Notes: generated from the sequence alone by a model not told the origin. A DNA stretch of 64,000 bases from Berghia stephanieae (GCA_034508935.3 CM067454.1:39467785-39531784), one strand, 5' to 3'; positions 11,718-23,320 are shown, numbered from the stretch's first letter. Made by a program: numbers and translations.

Positions 11718-12473
11718 CTACATTTTCATTGTTTATTTGATTTTTTATTTTTAAAAGAGTTTATTTAATCTTTTTCAATCAGGTCCTCATAAAAAAAACC
11801 ACTTTGAACTATGAGAAATAGTTTTGTCTAAAAAAATAATAAAAAAGGCCTTTTCTTGAGAAGATCAATTAAAGTTAAAACCAAAAAAAAAAACGCATGG
11901 GGAATTAGCGCAAGGCCAGTAAAATGGTGTGTTATCCAAGTTATAGGACCTATTTTGAAGAACTAACCAACAACTGGCTATACCTTATACAAAACTATTT
12001 CAAAGGTCAATAGATGAACAATCAGTGCCAGTACTTTGGAAAACATCGATTGTCGTTCCAGTTCCAAAAAAGCGTTGTCCGACCGTATTGAACGACTTCC
12101 GTCCAGTGGCGCTTACATCGCTTGTAATGAAATGTTTAGAAAAACTTTTAAAATCTGAGCTCCTACAAAAATGTTATGACCTGAAATTGCTAGATCCGTA
12201 CCAATTTGCATCTGGGAGAAGGTTTTGTCAGATTAAATGTAGAACTAACAAGTATAAATCAACGTTCGTTCCATCAGCAATAAAAATTTTGAATATTTCA
12301 TATGGTACAGAAAAACCAAGGATTGATTCATTGACTGATTAACTGATTAATTTATTTAATGTTAAATTAACTGACCAATTGATAATGATGATAACTTTTG
12401 GTGTCGAATTGCCACAATTGTAACAAATTGAAAACGAAATGAATATGTTTATGTTGTGTATATTGCACGTGTG

Positions 12474-12477
<4 letters not shown>

Positions 12478-12547
<70 letters not shown>

Positions 12548-12564
12548 AAAAGAGAGAGAGAGAG

Positions 12565-12598
<34 letters not shown>

Positions 12599-12616
12599 CA
12601 GAGAGAGAGAGAGAGA
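12478..12616. repeat. (GA)n microsatellite in the LINE 3' region
   Basis: Nearly pure GA dinucleotides with a few interruptions. The 'LSLSLS' frames on the - strand come from this tract and are not genes. The homologous LINE end at 52100 carries a short version of the same tract. Confidence 0.95.
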
Positions 12617-12719
12617 AAATAAGTAGGAGTGAAATATCTGTTCAATGTTACAGTTATCATTTAAAGTTATAACAAGTGTAACTAAATGACAATTTGCCAC
12701 ATTTATGGACAATAAAGAT

Positions 12720-12720
12720 C

Positions 12721-12777
<57 letters not shown>
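12720..12777. repeat. (ATT)n tail microsatellite
   Basis: About 19 TTA units that follow directly on the LINE tail motif AATAAAGATCTATTATT. The leucine- and tyrosine-run frames over it are artefacts. Confidence 0.9.
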
Positions 12778-12779
<2 letters not shown>

Positions 12780-12780
12780 C

Positions 12781-14401
12781 TTACAGTCAGTCTTGTGTAT
12801 AGAAATGACAAAAATGCATATCTTACCAACTGTTGTAACTGCTTCATTTTCACAGGGTTCTCCAGCAATTTCTTTCTGGATTTTTTTTCTTTTCTCATAT
12901 CAATAAAAATGCGATCAAGTAACCAAATAAATATAGCAATACAAACACGTTATGGCAATAGTCTAACAACTCTATATAGCTTCTACATCATGATGATTGT
13001 GGTAGTAGTGGTGATGATGATGATGATGATGATGGTGACAAAGAACATGATTATGATGACGATATATTTCTGAGCCTTAATCAGAATCCTGTTTGCCATC
13101 ATAGCCATACAAAGCAGTCTAGTTTTCAAATTTCCTAGCACTAAATTTCTTGAAAACATATATTTTACTTTTGTGAACAAGAAGATATTACAGGTCACTC
13201 CACTTAATGGCATACTCCACTTATATGCTAAACATTCCCGAAAAAAAAACAGATTTTTAAAATCTATAATCACTCCACTTAATCACACACCTTCTCCGTT
13301 AATAGTTACAAATTGATCCCAACTTGATTGGAGAAACATATCTATAAAATACACCAGAAAAAAAATAATGAAAAGGTGTTTCTCATTGAACCATTTTTGC
13401 ATGTTACGTTAATATCATATCACACGTGAATAGCTTTTCCGTCTATACGATTTCACCCCTCCCCCCTCCCTCAATGATTAAATCTGTGTAAATGGCAGAA
13501 CTTTGCAGGTTTTGAGATCCAGCTTCTAACTAACCATTTTCACCCAGAGTGCTTTAACAGCAATGAAAATGTTGCTGCATGAAGCTTGAAGGAAAAATTA
13601 ACAATAAGCAATGAAATGTAAGCAGTTTTTTCATATATGGAATCATCAGCCATCTAGCGGGGTAAGTTGTATTTATTTTATTTGTATTTTTGTCATTTTA
13701 AAATCTTACAAAATAAGAAATAATACAGCACTGAGGCTTTACCATGTTGATGCATTATTATTCATTTTACAATTGTTATTGTTATTATTATTATTATCAT
13801 GTAATGCTACCAAATAACCCTCCCAGACATGTGCTTTGTGGTGCTTAAGTGTTCAGACATTCTTACAAACATACATGCAAAGATACATATATTGCATATC
13901 AAGAGTGTTTATTCCTGGAAATAAACATAACAATGTAACAAAAGTAAAATATTGCAATAGTAATCATGACAATGATGAAAATGACAATGATTAAAGATAC
14001 ACATACACATACAAATACACTCGAGAACGGTTTCTGTGAACTCCTCATGATTTTTTTAAAAAAACATTTTTTTGTCAAACTGTACAAAGATTACGAAAAT
14101 TCCCCATACCATTCAAACAGGTTTGAGAAAACCATACTCGATTAATAAATCTTATCACTGTTTGATTTTGTTTTCGTTTTTTGTTTTTTTTTAAATTAAC
14201 ATGTCAAAATTTTATGATTTTTTAAACACTTAACTGATACACTTTTTAATTGTATGTTTTTGACAGGAAAATGGCGTGCTCGAGATGCAGATTTGCTATT
14301 ATAGCATCTACGGCTTAGGGAAGAAAATCGAAGAGAGGAAAAGGAGTGGAAAAAGGAAAAAGAAATAGAGGAGTAAAGACTCAAAAACCTTGAGCTTGAA
14401 T

Positions 14402-14402
<1 letters not shown>
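12781..14402. other. AT-rich sequence with minor microsatellites, no gene supported
   Basis: Contains a short (GATGAT)n stretch near 13010-13035 and otherwise unique AT-rich sequence. No splice-bounded exon or RNA gene was recognised on either strand. Confidence 0.4.

Positions 14403-14482
<80 letters not shown>
14403..14482. repeat. (GA)n microsatellite
   Basis: About 40 pure GA units. Open frames of alternating Ser-Leu over it are artefacts. Confidence 0.95.
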
Positions 14483-14483
<1 letters not shown>

Positions 14484-14688
14484 AGAGGGATAGAGAGGAA
14501 CGAGATTGAGAGAGATGAGAGGAAGCAATTAATGCAACTTCTAATTGCTAGTATTAATAAGAAATAAATTTAAGATAATAAAGAGTATTTTTGAAAATTT
14601 ATCTGACATGTCTTACCTGATAACTGTCTTTTTTTGTTACGTTTTGGTTATTTATTGCAAATATTCATGTATAGTTGGTGGGTGGCAA

Positions 14689-15510
14689 TTAAAATAAGTT
14701 GCCGTCTGGCATCCATACATACATGTGTGACAGTTTGTCAGCATTGTGCCGACAAGGTAGTACTTGCCTACCGGTTGAAGCAGGAACTTTTGTTTTGTTT
14801 TTTAATCCAAGAATGCAAACTTCTGCAGAATTTTTACCAAAACTCGACTCTACACATGTCCTTAATTTTGCCATTGTATTATTAAATGTTTCTTGCTGAG
14901 GGGTAAGTCGGGTTCCTCTGAATGAGGAAATTGACTGGGGACGAATTGGGTATGCCTGGTCCCCATAGAGGTAGTAATCTTGGACGTATTGCTCCATGTC
15001 CTCCAATACAGGCCACTGTTGGCAAGCAATGCACAATCATGGCGTCATCCTGGCATGGATCCGTACATGTGTGCGATGATTTCATTTGGCAGAATGACGC
15101 TTTGGAATTTGAGGGCATGTACACGTTTGTGCCCGCTGTAGACTTCCCGTTGATGTGATGGCCTTGCCATTGGCCTCACTGTGCCGTCGATGAAGTCAAT
15201 GCATTTGTCAAGGAGTGCACCTTTATTTTGTGTTGCTCTGCTTAATGCAGGCAAGTCGAACCAACTTCGGTTAAAAGTTTCGATTTTGTGGTGGAGTCTG
15301 TTGTAAAGGAGGTCCAGTGTCCACCAAACGATTTGGATACGAGTCTTTTTAATAAAACACACATGGCCTCAACTTTGTTTACAATAAGACCATTCCTGGT
15401 TGACATGAGTTCAGGAAGAGTCATGTCTGCCATCTGACAATGTGGTCTTTCTCAAAACGAAAGTAATCGAGGCACGTTGAATGGTCCAGTTTATCCAGTT
15501 GGAATCATCT
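14689..15510 (-). pseudogene. PIF/Harbinger transposase (DDE_Tnp_4 type), decayed
   Basis: Pieces of one Harbinger transposase appear in order on the - strand but in several frames. First comes an N-terminal part with LDYFRFEKDHIVR and LIVNKVEAMCVLLKRL (about 15490-15330). Then the first catalytic block with CIDFIDGTVRPMARPSHQRE and YSGHKRVHALKFQSVILPNE (about 15220-15070), and the LYGDQAYPIRPQ block with LTPQQETFNNTMAKLR and VESSFGK (about 14990-14810). These match the conserved order of the family, which needs a separate Myb-like partner for transposition. At least two frameshifts separate the blocks, so the copy is dead. A possible acceptor (TTCCTTCAG) lies near 15510. Terminal inverted repeats were not found. 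Confidence 0.85.
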
Positions 15511-15688
15511 GAAGGAAAATAATTTTTAAAATATAAAATAAATAAAGATTAGTATTGAACAATATTGGGAGATAGAATCATGTTAATATGAATTAGTTGA
15601 GTAAATGACCATTTGAAATACATGCTCGTTGGTTTCTAGCTCGCTCTTGGGACAGTGAGTACTGTCTAGGTAAATGTCAAATGTCTAC

Positions 15689-15762
15689 CTTGCTGTGGTC
15701 TTCAGGATATATTTTTTGCAAAGGCCACATGGGCCGATCTCTGCAAAATTCAAATATCCGAC
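15689..15762 (-). CDS. Candidate single exon, unrecognised
   Basis: On the - strand, TCTTTTCCAG precedes 74 nt reading VGYLNFAEIGPCGLCKKYIL and a few more residues before a donor (GCAAG then gtagac). Both splice sites are good and the frame is open. It exits in phase 2, which does not join directly to the exon at 11671-11717. It may belong to the host gene on that strand, to the nearby Harbinger element's second gene, or to neither. Confidence 0.25.
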
Positions 15763-16249
15763 CTGGAAAAGACATTGAATATAAACAATATTCATTGGAT
15801 TCTCTAGCATGTTCTTGTGAGACGCCGAAAAGCATGCTAGAATTCGAGCAGGTGGATGTCGTTTGGATAGAGTGATGTAATCCGGTGTAGTAGAATCCAA
15901 TGAGTACCCTGAAAATGTCTAGATACTACGGCTACTATCTTTATTTTGTTAAGTGCTCTGTTTAATGATTCTGTATCTTCTATACCAGATCTAATTTCTG
16001 GTGATAATGTTATGCATTCCTTTCACGCAAGGTTCTAGTTGAAAAAATTGTGTTGGTTGCTGCAAATGATTGTATGTATTTTGTGTTGTATTTGATGGTC
16101 TTTTCTGTAGTCTGGGATCTGAATGCCTGCTGATTGGTCATGACAGATTTCTGAAATACATGATCTTAAGGAGGGCCTCTTTGCGCCAGCTCTTAAGGAG
16201 TCTCCACTCCTTGCTCCTTGGTGACAGAAATTAAAGACAGTGAAATTAG

Positions 16250-17409
16250 ACCGCGCCAGGATATGACATTTATAGGCAGAATAGAAGTGATGGGTACGGC
16301 GGTGTCATACTGATTATTAAATCAACTCTTAACAGCACCAACATTGATAATTTTTACTTCGAGTCTGAATTTGTTGCACTCGCATTGAAGCACATGGTAA
16401 TGCCCCCCCACCTAATGATTGGGTAATTCTTAAGACCACCTGGTCTACCCAATAGCTGCTAACAACTTATGCAATGACATCAAGAAGCTGTCAAATAGTT
16501 TCGCTTCATCTACTATCCCGGATAGGTGGTGATGCAAATTTACCCGGCATAAACTGGAAAAACGATACCATACATGTAAACCAGTATTAAAAAAACAGAA
16601 ATTAATGCTCTTTTTGTTATACATTAATGACTTACCAGAGGTAGACTCATCAAAAGCTCTACTTTTTGCAGGTGATTGCCTACTATATCGAAAAATTAAG
16701 TTCAATGAAGACAGTAAGCTACTACAACAAGACCTTGATAATCTTCAAATATGGGGAGATGCTAGGCAAATTAGCTTCAACCCAGACAAAAGTGAAGTGC
16801 TGCAAGTGACAAACAAAACGAAGCCACTTCACACCAAATATACGAAACATCAACACTGACCTATCTTGGAATGACCATATAGAGATAATCACAAAGAAAG
16901 CAAATTCCATAACTGCTCTTCTGAACAGAAAAATAGGCAGCTGGTCTAGTTACATCAAGGCCAACTGTTATACAACGTTGATAAGACCAGTCGTTGAATA
17001 TGCAAGCACTGTCTGGGACCCTATCACGAAAAGAAATAAAGGTATAAAGGACAGCAGCGTGTTTTGCATTAGGCATTCAAAACCACTGACAGCATGGCAC
17101 AGATGGTTTGAACACTACAGTGGACAATTTTGGAACAAGAAGGAAACATTCCAAACTGACAATGCTCTATCACATATTCCACAAAACAACTTTAGTAGTC
17201 CAGCAACAATGAGCTCAAGAACAATGGGACACGAACTAAGATTCACAGTTCCACGCTCCCAAATACAAAGCCATGAACAGTCGTTCTTCCCCTCTTCTAT
17301 ATGCTTGTGGAATAACCTACGACCTATCATTGTAAATTCAATTACCACGGAACAGTTTAGAGACAAGCTAATTCATTACCCTAGCACACAAATACATCCT
17401 GAAATGTAA
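16250..17409 (+). mobile_element. Jockey/CR1-like LINE fragment, internally deleted
   Basis: From about 16260, in shifting frames, the sequence resembles an apurinic endonuclease domain (DGYGGVILIIKS, ESEFVALALK, then GDANLPGINW near 16545). It jumps to the reverse transcriptase core at 16605 (LFLLYINDLPEVDSSKALLF, the AGDC box where ADDC is usual, and SFNPDKSEVLQVTNK). It continues into the thumb and C-terminal region (NCYTTLIRPVVEYASTVWDP, 16960-17030) and ends about 17409 after SSICLWNNLRP. Most of the polymerase between endonuclease and catalytic box is missing and several frameshifts are present, so the copy is inactive. Confidence 0.8.
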
Positions 17410-17480
17410 AACATTGAGACGCCTACATTTGCATCAATACACCAGAGGTGGTTTGCAAATTAAGAGAAGAAAGAAAGAAA

Positions 17481-17712
17481 GGGTGGGCGAAGTGGCTGAG
17501 TGATTAAGACATTGCACTGTGGTCCTGGGTTCAAGCCCCACTCCAGGAACTTTCATTTTCTCCCTTGGACAAGATTAGTAACCCCCAATTTGCTCACTTG
17601 GACAACATAGGTGATTACTGTTGATACCAGACATCCTGTTTGATCTTATTCCTTCATGGAATGCCTAGGCGATGGATCTTATGGTGCTGTTGCGAAAGGG
17701 CGTAATTTTCTT
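17481..17712 (+). mobile_element. tRNA-derived SINE, Leu/Ser-like head (copy 1)
   Basis: An A box (GTGGCTGAGTGATTAAG) and a B box (GGGTTCAAGCCCC) stand at tRNA spacing with a long variable region, as in tRNA-Leu or tRNA-Ser. A body of about 150 bp follows (ACCCCCAATTTGCTCACTTGG, ATGCCTAGGCGATGG). The whole unit recurs at 24415-24655. Not a functional tRNA: no proper acceptor stem. Confidence 0.8.
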
Positions 17713-18108
17713 TTTATGGAGGGTACTTTTTTAAAAAAATTTGTCAGGCAGTTCATTCAAATTAATAAGTATCAAACGCTTTTTTACTTAAGTTCTTTTC
17801 CCCATCCATTGTGACTCAAACACAATCGTTCTTTCCAGGACAAAGCTGCGAATGTTCATCATTATTATAAAATTCAAATATCTTTTCTTTAATCTCAACT
17901 GCTATTCTTTTCACTGTTTTGTTAGAATCTCATGTTTGGCAAAAGTCATTTCTCCTTATCTTTCTCGCTTTTTTCACAAGCAACTATTTCCATCATGACA
18001 ATGTTAATTCAAGCCCATAATTGCATTCATTTATCAAGTCTGTTAATAACATTTGCAACAAGGCTTGAGCCAAAACAGTGGAGATCAGGGATAAATATGT
18101 ATTCATAC
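17713..18108. other. Sequence downstream of the ALS2-like exon, nothing recognised
   Basis: If the exon at 18109-18288 is spliced at its gtatga donor, a short final exon should lie on the - strand to the left. I could not find one with the family's C-terminal sequence here. Confidence 0.3.
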
Positions 18109-18288
18109 TGTTAGAGTGATAAACATGTCCATACTCCCCATGTTCCATATGCTGCTCCATGACGTCTTCGATATGATGAATTTCAGCCCCTAGAGATGGA
18201 TCTTTGCCCTGACCACTACAAACTGAAATATTGGGAACAGGTCGTCCATACACCACATATCACCCCATCTCCTTGGCTGGTCATCAGT
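18109..18288 (-). CDS. ALS2: Alsin-like VPS9-domain exon, out of frame in the middle
   Basis: On the - strand, a good acceptor (TTGCCTTTCAG) opens an exon reading DQPRRWGDMWCMDDLFPIFQ then FVVVRAKIH. In another frame it reads LGAEIHHIEDVMEQHMEHGE, and finally in the first frame MFITLT before a gtatga donor. From memory, human alsin has MDDLFPVF, VVLRARIRNLG, IEDLMDP, QHGEQG and MFTTLK in the same order at its C-terminal VPS9 domain. That domain is a guanine-nucleotide exchange factor for Rab5 on endosomes. The two frame changes together restore frame, and the exon is exactly 180 nt. Either the sequence has two small indel errors, or the gene is decaying. The hAT element lies in the intron just upstream. 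Confidence 0.65.
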
Positions 18289-18339
18289 CTGAAAGGCAAG
18301 ATGTAATAATTTTATCGAATGAAAATTAGTCCTTTCAAC

Positions 18340-21300
18340 CAGGGCTGGCGGAGTCGGTTATTTTTAAACCGACTCCGACTCCAGCCTTGAATCCGACTCC
18401 CGACTCCGACTCCTCAAGCACAGTATTAATAGGTAATAATATGCAACCAACACTCGCAGCTACTTTTAGCTTTTCCCCAGTATATGTATTATAACAATAC
18501 AAGCCGCTTCATATTTGAAACTAGGACAAAAAAAGAACTGAAACTAGACAAAAAGGAAACTGAAACTAAGATATGAATAAAACTGTCATTAAGACCAACA
18601 AAAAGAGGAAAAGTGAAATTAAGACAATATTGAAACTGAAACTATTTATACTAAAATAAAGTCACTTCTTATGGTCTTATGGTTATCCCACTTTCTAATA
18701 ACCTAACTTTAACATTGAAGAGTCAGCATCCCCACCCCTCCCTCTAGTCAGGTACGGGGTGATTGGCATTGATGCCAATTTAAATGTACAGCACGAGAGC
18801 ATGAAGGTTGGGGAGGAAAGGGGGTTTTGGAAGCATAGTTCACCTTTAGCTAATACCAATGTAATTTTTTTCAAATTCTATAGGCCTGGATACTATCTAT
18901 ATCTAGTATCTAAAATATTACACATTGAATGATATAAAAATGCGGTGTGTCTTTTTATGAAACCCGCCGAATCCCGACAAAGTTATGGGAAGTAGGTGGC
19001 AGTGGGGAGTGAACCTAGAACTCAGGGAAGTGGACACCATTGGGGAGTGAACCTGGGACTAGGTTTCGGCGGGTTTCGTAAAAAAGAACTAGTGCTTTTT
19101 TACGAAACCCGGCGAAACCCGACAATATCCAGCAACGTTATGGGAAGTAGACAACTGTGGGGAGTGAACCCGAGACTCAGGGAAGTGTACATCAGTCGGG
19201 AGTGAACCTGAGACTAAGGTTATCGGCCGGTTTCGGCGGGTTTCGTAAAAAAGAATTAGTGCTTTATTACGAAACCCGCCGAAACCCGACAATATCCAGC
19301 AAAGTTATGGGAGTTTGGCAACAGTGGGGGGTGATCCTGGGAATCAGGGCGGTGTACACCAGTGGGGAGTGAACCTGGGACTGTGTAAAAAGGATATCAG
19401 TGGGAAATAAACCTGGGACTAAAGGGAGATGGATACCATAGAAAGTTGATAGTTGGATATGGGAGTTGAGTACCAGAGGAGAATGAACCTGACACTATAG
19501 GAGATGGGCGCCAGTGTGGAGTAAACCTGGGACTCAGGGAAGTGCACACCAATTTGGAGTTAACCTGGGACTGTGGGAGATGGATAACTGTGGGTATCCG
19601 AGCCGAACTATAGGAGTTGGGTACCAGAGGAATGAACCTGACACTATAGAAGGTGGGCGCCAGTGGGAGTGAACCTGGGGGTCAGGGAATTGCACACCAG
19701 TGGGAGTTAACCTGAGACTGTGTAAAAAGGATATCAGTGGGAAATAAACCTGGAACTAAAGGGAGATGGGTACCATTGAAAGTTGAAGCCGGATATGGGA
19801 GTTGAGTACCAGAGGGGAATGAACCTGACAATATAGGAGATGGGTGCCAGTGTGGAGTGAACCTGGGACTCAGGGAAGTGCACACCAATTGGGAATTAAC
19901 CTGGGACTGTGGGAGATGGATAACTGTGGGTATCCGAGCCGAACTATAGGAGTTGGGTACCAGAGGAGAATGAACCTGACACTATAGAAGGTGGGCGCCA
20001 GTGGGGAGTGAACCTGGGAGTCAGGGAATTGCACACCAGTGGTGAGTTAACCTGTGAATATCTAAAAAAGGATATCAGTGGGAAATAAATCCGGCTTCAA
20101 CTCCCAATGGTATCCATCTCCCTTAAGTCCCAGATTTATTTCCTACTGATATCCTTTATACATATTCCCAGGTTAGCTCCCCACGGGTGTGCAATTCCCT
20201 GAGTCCCCGGTTCACTCTCCACAGGCGCCCACCTCCTATTGTGTCAGGTTCATTCTCCTCTGGTACCATACTTTCATATTCGGCTTCAACTTTCAATGGT
20301 ATCCATGTCCCTTTAGTCCAAGGTTTATTTCCCACTGATATCCTGTTTACATAGTCCCAGGTTCACTCCCCACTGGCGCCCACCCCCTATAGTGTCAGGT
20401 TCATTCTCCTCTGGTACCAAGCTCTCATATCCGCTTCAACTTTCAATGGTATGCATCTCCCTTTAGTCCCAGGTTTATTTCCCACTGATATCCTGTTTAC
20501 ATAGTCCCAGGTTCACTCCCCACTGGCGCCCACCTCCTATTGTGTCAGGTTCATTCTCCTCTGGTACCAAACTCTCATATCCAGCTTCAACTTTCAATGG
20601 TATCCATCTCCCTTTAGTCCCAGGTTTATATCCCACTAATATCCTGTTTACATAGTCCCAGGTTCACTCCCCACTGGCGCCCACCTCCTATAGTGTCAGG
20701 TTCATTCTCCTCTGGTACCAAACTCTCAAATCCGGCTTCAACTTTCAATGGTATTCATCTCCCTTTAGTCCCAGGTTTATTTCCCACTGATATCCTTTTT
20801 ACTTAGTCCCAGGTTCACTCCCCACTGGCGCCCGCCTCCTATAGTGTCAGGTTTCTATCTCCCCTGGTACCCAACTCCCAAATCCGGCTTCAACTCCCAA
20901 TGGTATCCATCTCCCTTTAGTCCCAGATTTATTTCCTACTGATATCCTTTTTACATAGTCCCAGGTTCACTCCCCACTGGCGCCCACCTCTTATAGTGTC
21001 AGGTTCATTCTCCTCTGGTACCAAGATCTCATATCCGGCTTCAACTTTCAATGGTATCCATCTCCCTTTAGTCCCAGTTTTATTTCCCACTGATATCCTG
21101 TTTACATAGTCCCAGGTTCACTCCCCACTGGCGCCCACCTCCTATAGTGTCAGGTTCATTCTCCTCTGGTACCAAACTCTCATACCCGGCTTCAAATTTC
21201 AATGGTATCCATCTCCTTTAGTCCCAGGTTTATTTCCCACTGATATCCTTTTTTACATATTCCCAGGTTAAATCCCCACTGGTGTGTAATTCCCTGAATC

Positions 21301-21831
21301 CCAGGTTCACTCCCCACTGGCGCCCACCTTCTATAGTGTCAGGTTCATTCTCCTCTGGTACCAAACTCCTATAGTTCGGCTCGGATACCCACAGTTATCC
21401 ATCTCCCACAGTCCCAGGTTAACTCCCCACTGGTGTGCAATTCCCTGACTCCCAGGATCACCCCCCACTGTTGCCAAACTCCCATAACTTTGCTGGATAT
21501 GGTCGGGTTTCGGCGGGTTTCGTAAAAAAGCACTAGTTCTTTTTTACGAAACCCGCTGAAACCCAGTCCCAGGTTCACTCCCCAATGGTGCACACTTCCC
21601 TGAGTTCTAGGTTCACTCCCCACTGCCGCCTACTTCCCATAACTTTGTCGGGATTCGTCAGGTTTTGTCGGGTTTCGCAGGGTTTCAGCAGGTTTCATAA
21701 AAAAGACACACCCATAAAAATGCAATGTCTGAAAGTGGTAAGGAGTCGGAGTCGGGACTTCTAAAACCGACTCCGACTCCACCCTCAAACAACCGACTCC
21801 TACCGACTCCGACTCCGACTCGCCAGCCCTG
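18340..21831. mobile_element. Non-autonomous hAT-type foldback element, 3.5 kb
   Basis: The ends are CAGGGCTGGCGGAGTCGG (18340) and, inverted, CCGACTCGCCAGCCCTG at 21831 with slight differences. They are flanked by a perfect 8 bp target duplication CTTTCAAC (18332-18339 and 21832-21839). CAGGG ends with 8 bp duplications are typical of hAT. No transposase frame exists inside. The interior is a large imperfect palindrome of tandem arrays: left half to about 20090, right half in reverse orientation to about 21700. Small palindromes of TTTTTACGAAACCCGCCGAA and its complement recur near 19066-19120, 19228-19290 and 21507-21560. It must be mobilised by an enzyme supplied elsewhere. Confidence 0.9.
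20241..21345. repeat. ~151 bp tandem array (right arm of the hAT foldback)
   Basis: GTGTCAGGTTCATTCTCCTC recurs at about 20241, 20392, 20542, 20693, 20844, 20996, 21147 and 21336, i.e. about eight units. The spacing is 150-152 bp except for the last, longer one. Each unit holds conserved boxes (CTCCCCACTGGCGCCCAC, TTTATTTCCCACTGATATCC). The left arm at about 18990-20090 carries related boxes in inverse orientation. Confidence 0.9.
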
Positions 21832-21905
21832 CTTTCAACACCATGAGGTCAAATAGTAATGAAGCACATCTGAGAGCATCTTTAAAAATAAACATAATGA
21901 CCTAC

Positions 21906-21994
21906 CTGTTTAAATTTGCAATTCATTTGTTTAGATAGACCGCAAGTGTAAGCCGACAAAATTGTCTGGAAATTCATCAGGGAACGAACAGCAC
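21906..21994 (-). CDS. Candidate host exon upstream of the ALS2-like exon
   Basis: On the - strand, ACATAG precedes 89 nt open in the frame AVRSLMNFQTILSAYTCGLS and ending KFKQ before a consensus donor (CAG then gtaggt). It leaves in phase 0, which matches the entry phase of the VPS9 exon at 18288. It does not match the exit phase of the exon at 23751-23812, so either an exon between them is missing or this frame is not the used one. Its acceptor lies only about 10 bp from the end of a MITE. Not recognised as a conserved part of alsin. Confidence 0.3.
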
Positions 21995-22001
21995 CTATGT
22001 T

Positions 22002-22190
22002 TTAACCAGTTAACTGCCATATCTTGGCAAAAACTCTCAAACCTGGGACTTTAAGGAAGACCCATCGAGGTCTAAGGTTAGAGAGTTTTTGTTATGTTGA
22101 GGGTCAATTAAATCAACGGATATTCGACAGATGAGTTTTCTGGGAAAATATTTAAATAGTCTTCCCAGATTACAGTAGTTAACTGGTTAA
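22002..22190. mobile_element. Small MITE with TTAA ends (piggyBac-like)
   Basis: The ends TTAACCAGTTAACT (22002) and AGTTAACTGGTTAA (to 22190) are inverted copies, and TTAA stands at both outer edges as in piggyBac-type target duplications. Further inverted matches extend inside (AAAACTCTCAAACCT against AGGTTAGAGAGTTTTT). There is no coding capacity. Confidence 0.6.
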
Positions 22191-22867
22191 TTGTCCTATA
22201 CCCTCTTGTCGTTGATAATGGGGAATTTGAAACAGCTGCACCATTTGTCCTTGTTAATTAAACCAGAACATAAATTCTAATTCCATTGATTTTCACTTTT
22301 TTAAGCTTCAAAGAGGAACATTTACATTTAGTATATTTAGAGCCTGTAATGATAGATCGTGAATAAATGCTAAGTGAATCAGTTACAATAATTAGTAGTT
22401 TTCGTTGTCTAATCTTTGTGATTTTATTAATAGCTTCTTTGATGACAGTCAGCTTTTCCAGAAGTCTAAAGGCAGTGCTGGAAAAAGCAATTAAAAAGAA
22501 GGAAATAAACTTTATATATGATATAAATGAGTTGCACAGCATTTGGGCCATTGATATTTCTCTTCACAACAAACAACAGATTTGTCATAGTCATAGGCAA
22601 ATATAAATCCGAATTTAAAGAAAATAAACCTGTATAAATCCAAATTGCATAATTTTCAACCTTGTCTATAATAATTGTCACTTTTAAATATTCCTATACA
22701 AATTGGTCTAGGGCAGTTCAATTTGAACATGTTATTAATTTCTGAGTAAAATACCCACATTTTCACTAGTTTGGAATTTTTTGCTCCAGGTTCAGATAAT
22801 CAAAATTCAAAATTATCTTTAAAATCTGAATCTGGAACTAAAAATCTAAATTTTGGACAAATTCTCT

Positions 22868-22898
<31 letters not shown>

Positions 22899-23254
22899 AG
22901 TGCGCTCAGAATTTAAAAAAACAAAAACAAAGCTGTGTACAACAATATCAACATTTTACGCACTGTTGGGTGTTATTGTTTACTTGCCTAATGAGTTATG
23001 TAGTTCCAGCTTTTCTTCAAAACAACATTCTACATGTACCGTGTAAGATATAAAAATCAAACTGTAATCAAAACAAAGCACAGATGACAAACTTTTTAGT
23101 TAGGTACAGATTCTTGTTTTGCAAAAAAATTTTAATAATCTAATTCTTTTTTTAAATCATTGTCCGGATAAAAAGGCAGGGGATGAAACTTTATCGATTC
23201 CTTAGTGGTACAGCACTGGTCTTTGGATCAGAAAAATACAATCCAAAAGTGAAA
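22191..23254. other. AT-rich intron-like stretch with poly-C tract
   Basis: Holds a run of about 30 C at 22869-22898 and otherwise unique AT-rich sequence. No exon with good splice sites was found, although the alsin alignment would expect one coding exon between 23751 and 21994. Confidence 0.4.
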
Positions 23255-23320
23255 AAGGAAAGGCTTCAAAATGATTAATCAACAATGTTATTGTTTTGTT
23301 TCATTCTGAAGCCTTTCAAT
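23255..23320. repeat. Hairpin with GGAAAGGCTTC arms
   Basis: GGAAAGGCTTCAAAATGA at 23257 faces TCATTCTGAAGCCTTTC at about 23301-23317 across a loop of roughly 26 bp. The arm sequence recurs in the hairpins near 34050-34190 and 35060-35200. Confidence 0.6.

Larger units (their letters stand above)
11950..12780 (+). mobile_element. L2/CR1-like LINE fragment, internally deleted, with 3' tail
   Basis: The frame at 12025-12342 reads VPVPKKRCPTVLNDFRPVAL, the start of a non-LTR reverse transcriptase palm region. It then jumps directly to TNKYKSTFVPSAIKILN, which resembles the extreme C-terminus of L2-type ORF2. Most of the polymerase is therefore missing between the two. Downstream come a GA tract and a tail ending GGACAATAAAGATCTATTATT with an expanded (ATT)n run. 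The same tail recurs at 52105-52278, showing a shared 3' end. Dead copy. Confidence 0.75.

Noticed and set aside
17993-18256. 87-codon - strand frame taken as one gene.
   Set aside because: Only its middle (LGAEIHHIEDVMEQ) is meaningful. The VPS9 exon uses a different frame at both ends, and the frame lacks an ATG and runs past the donor.
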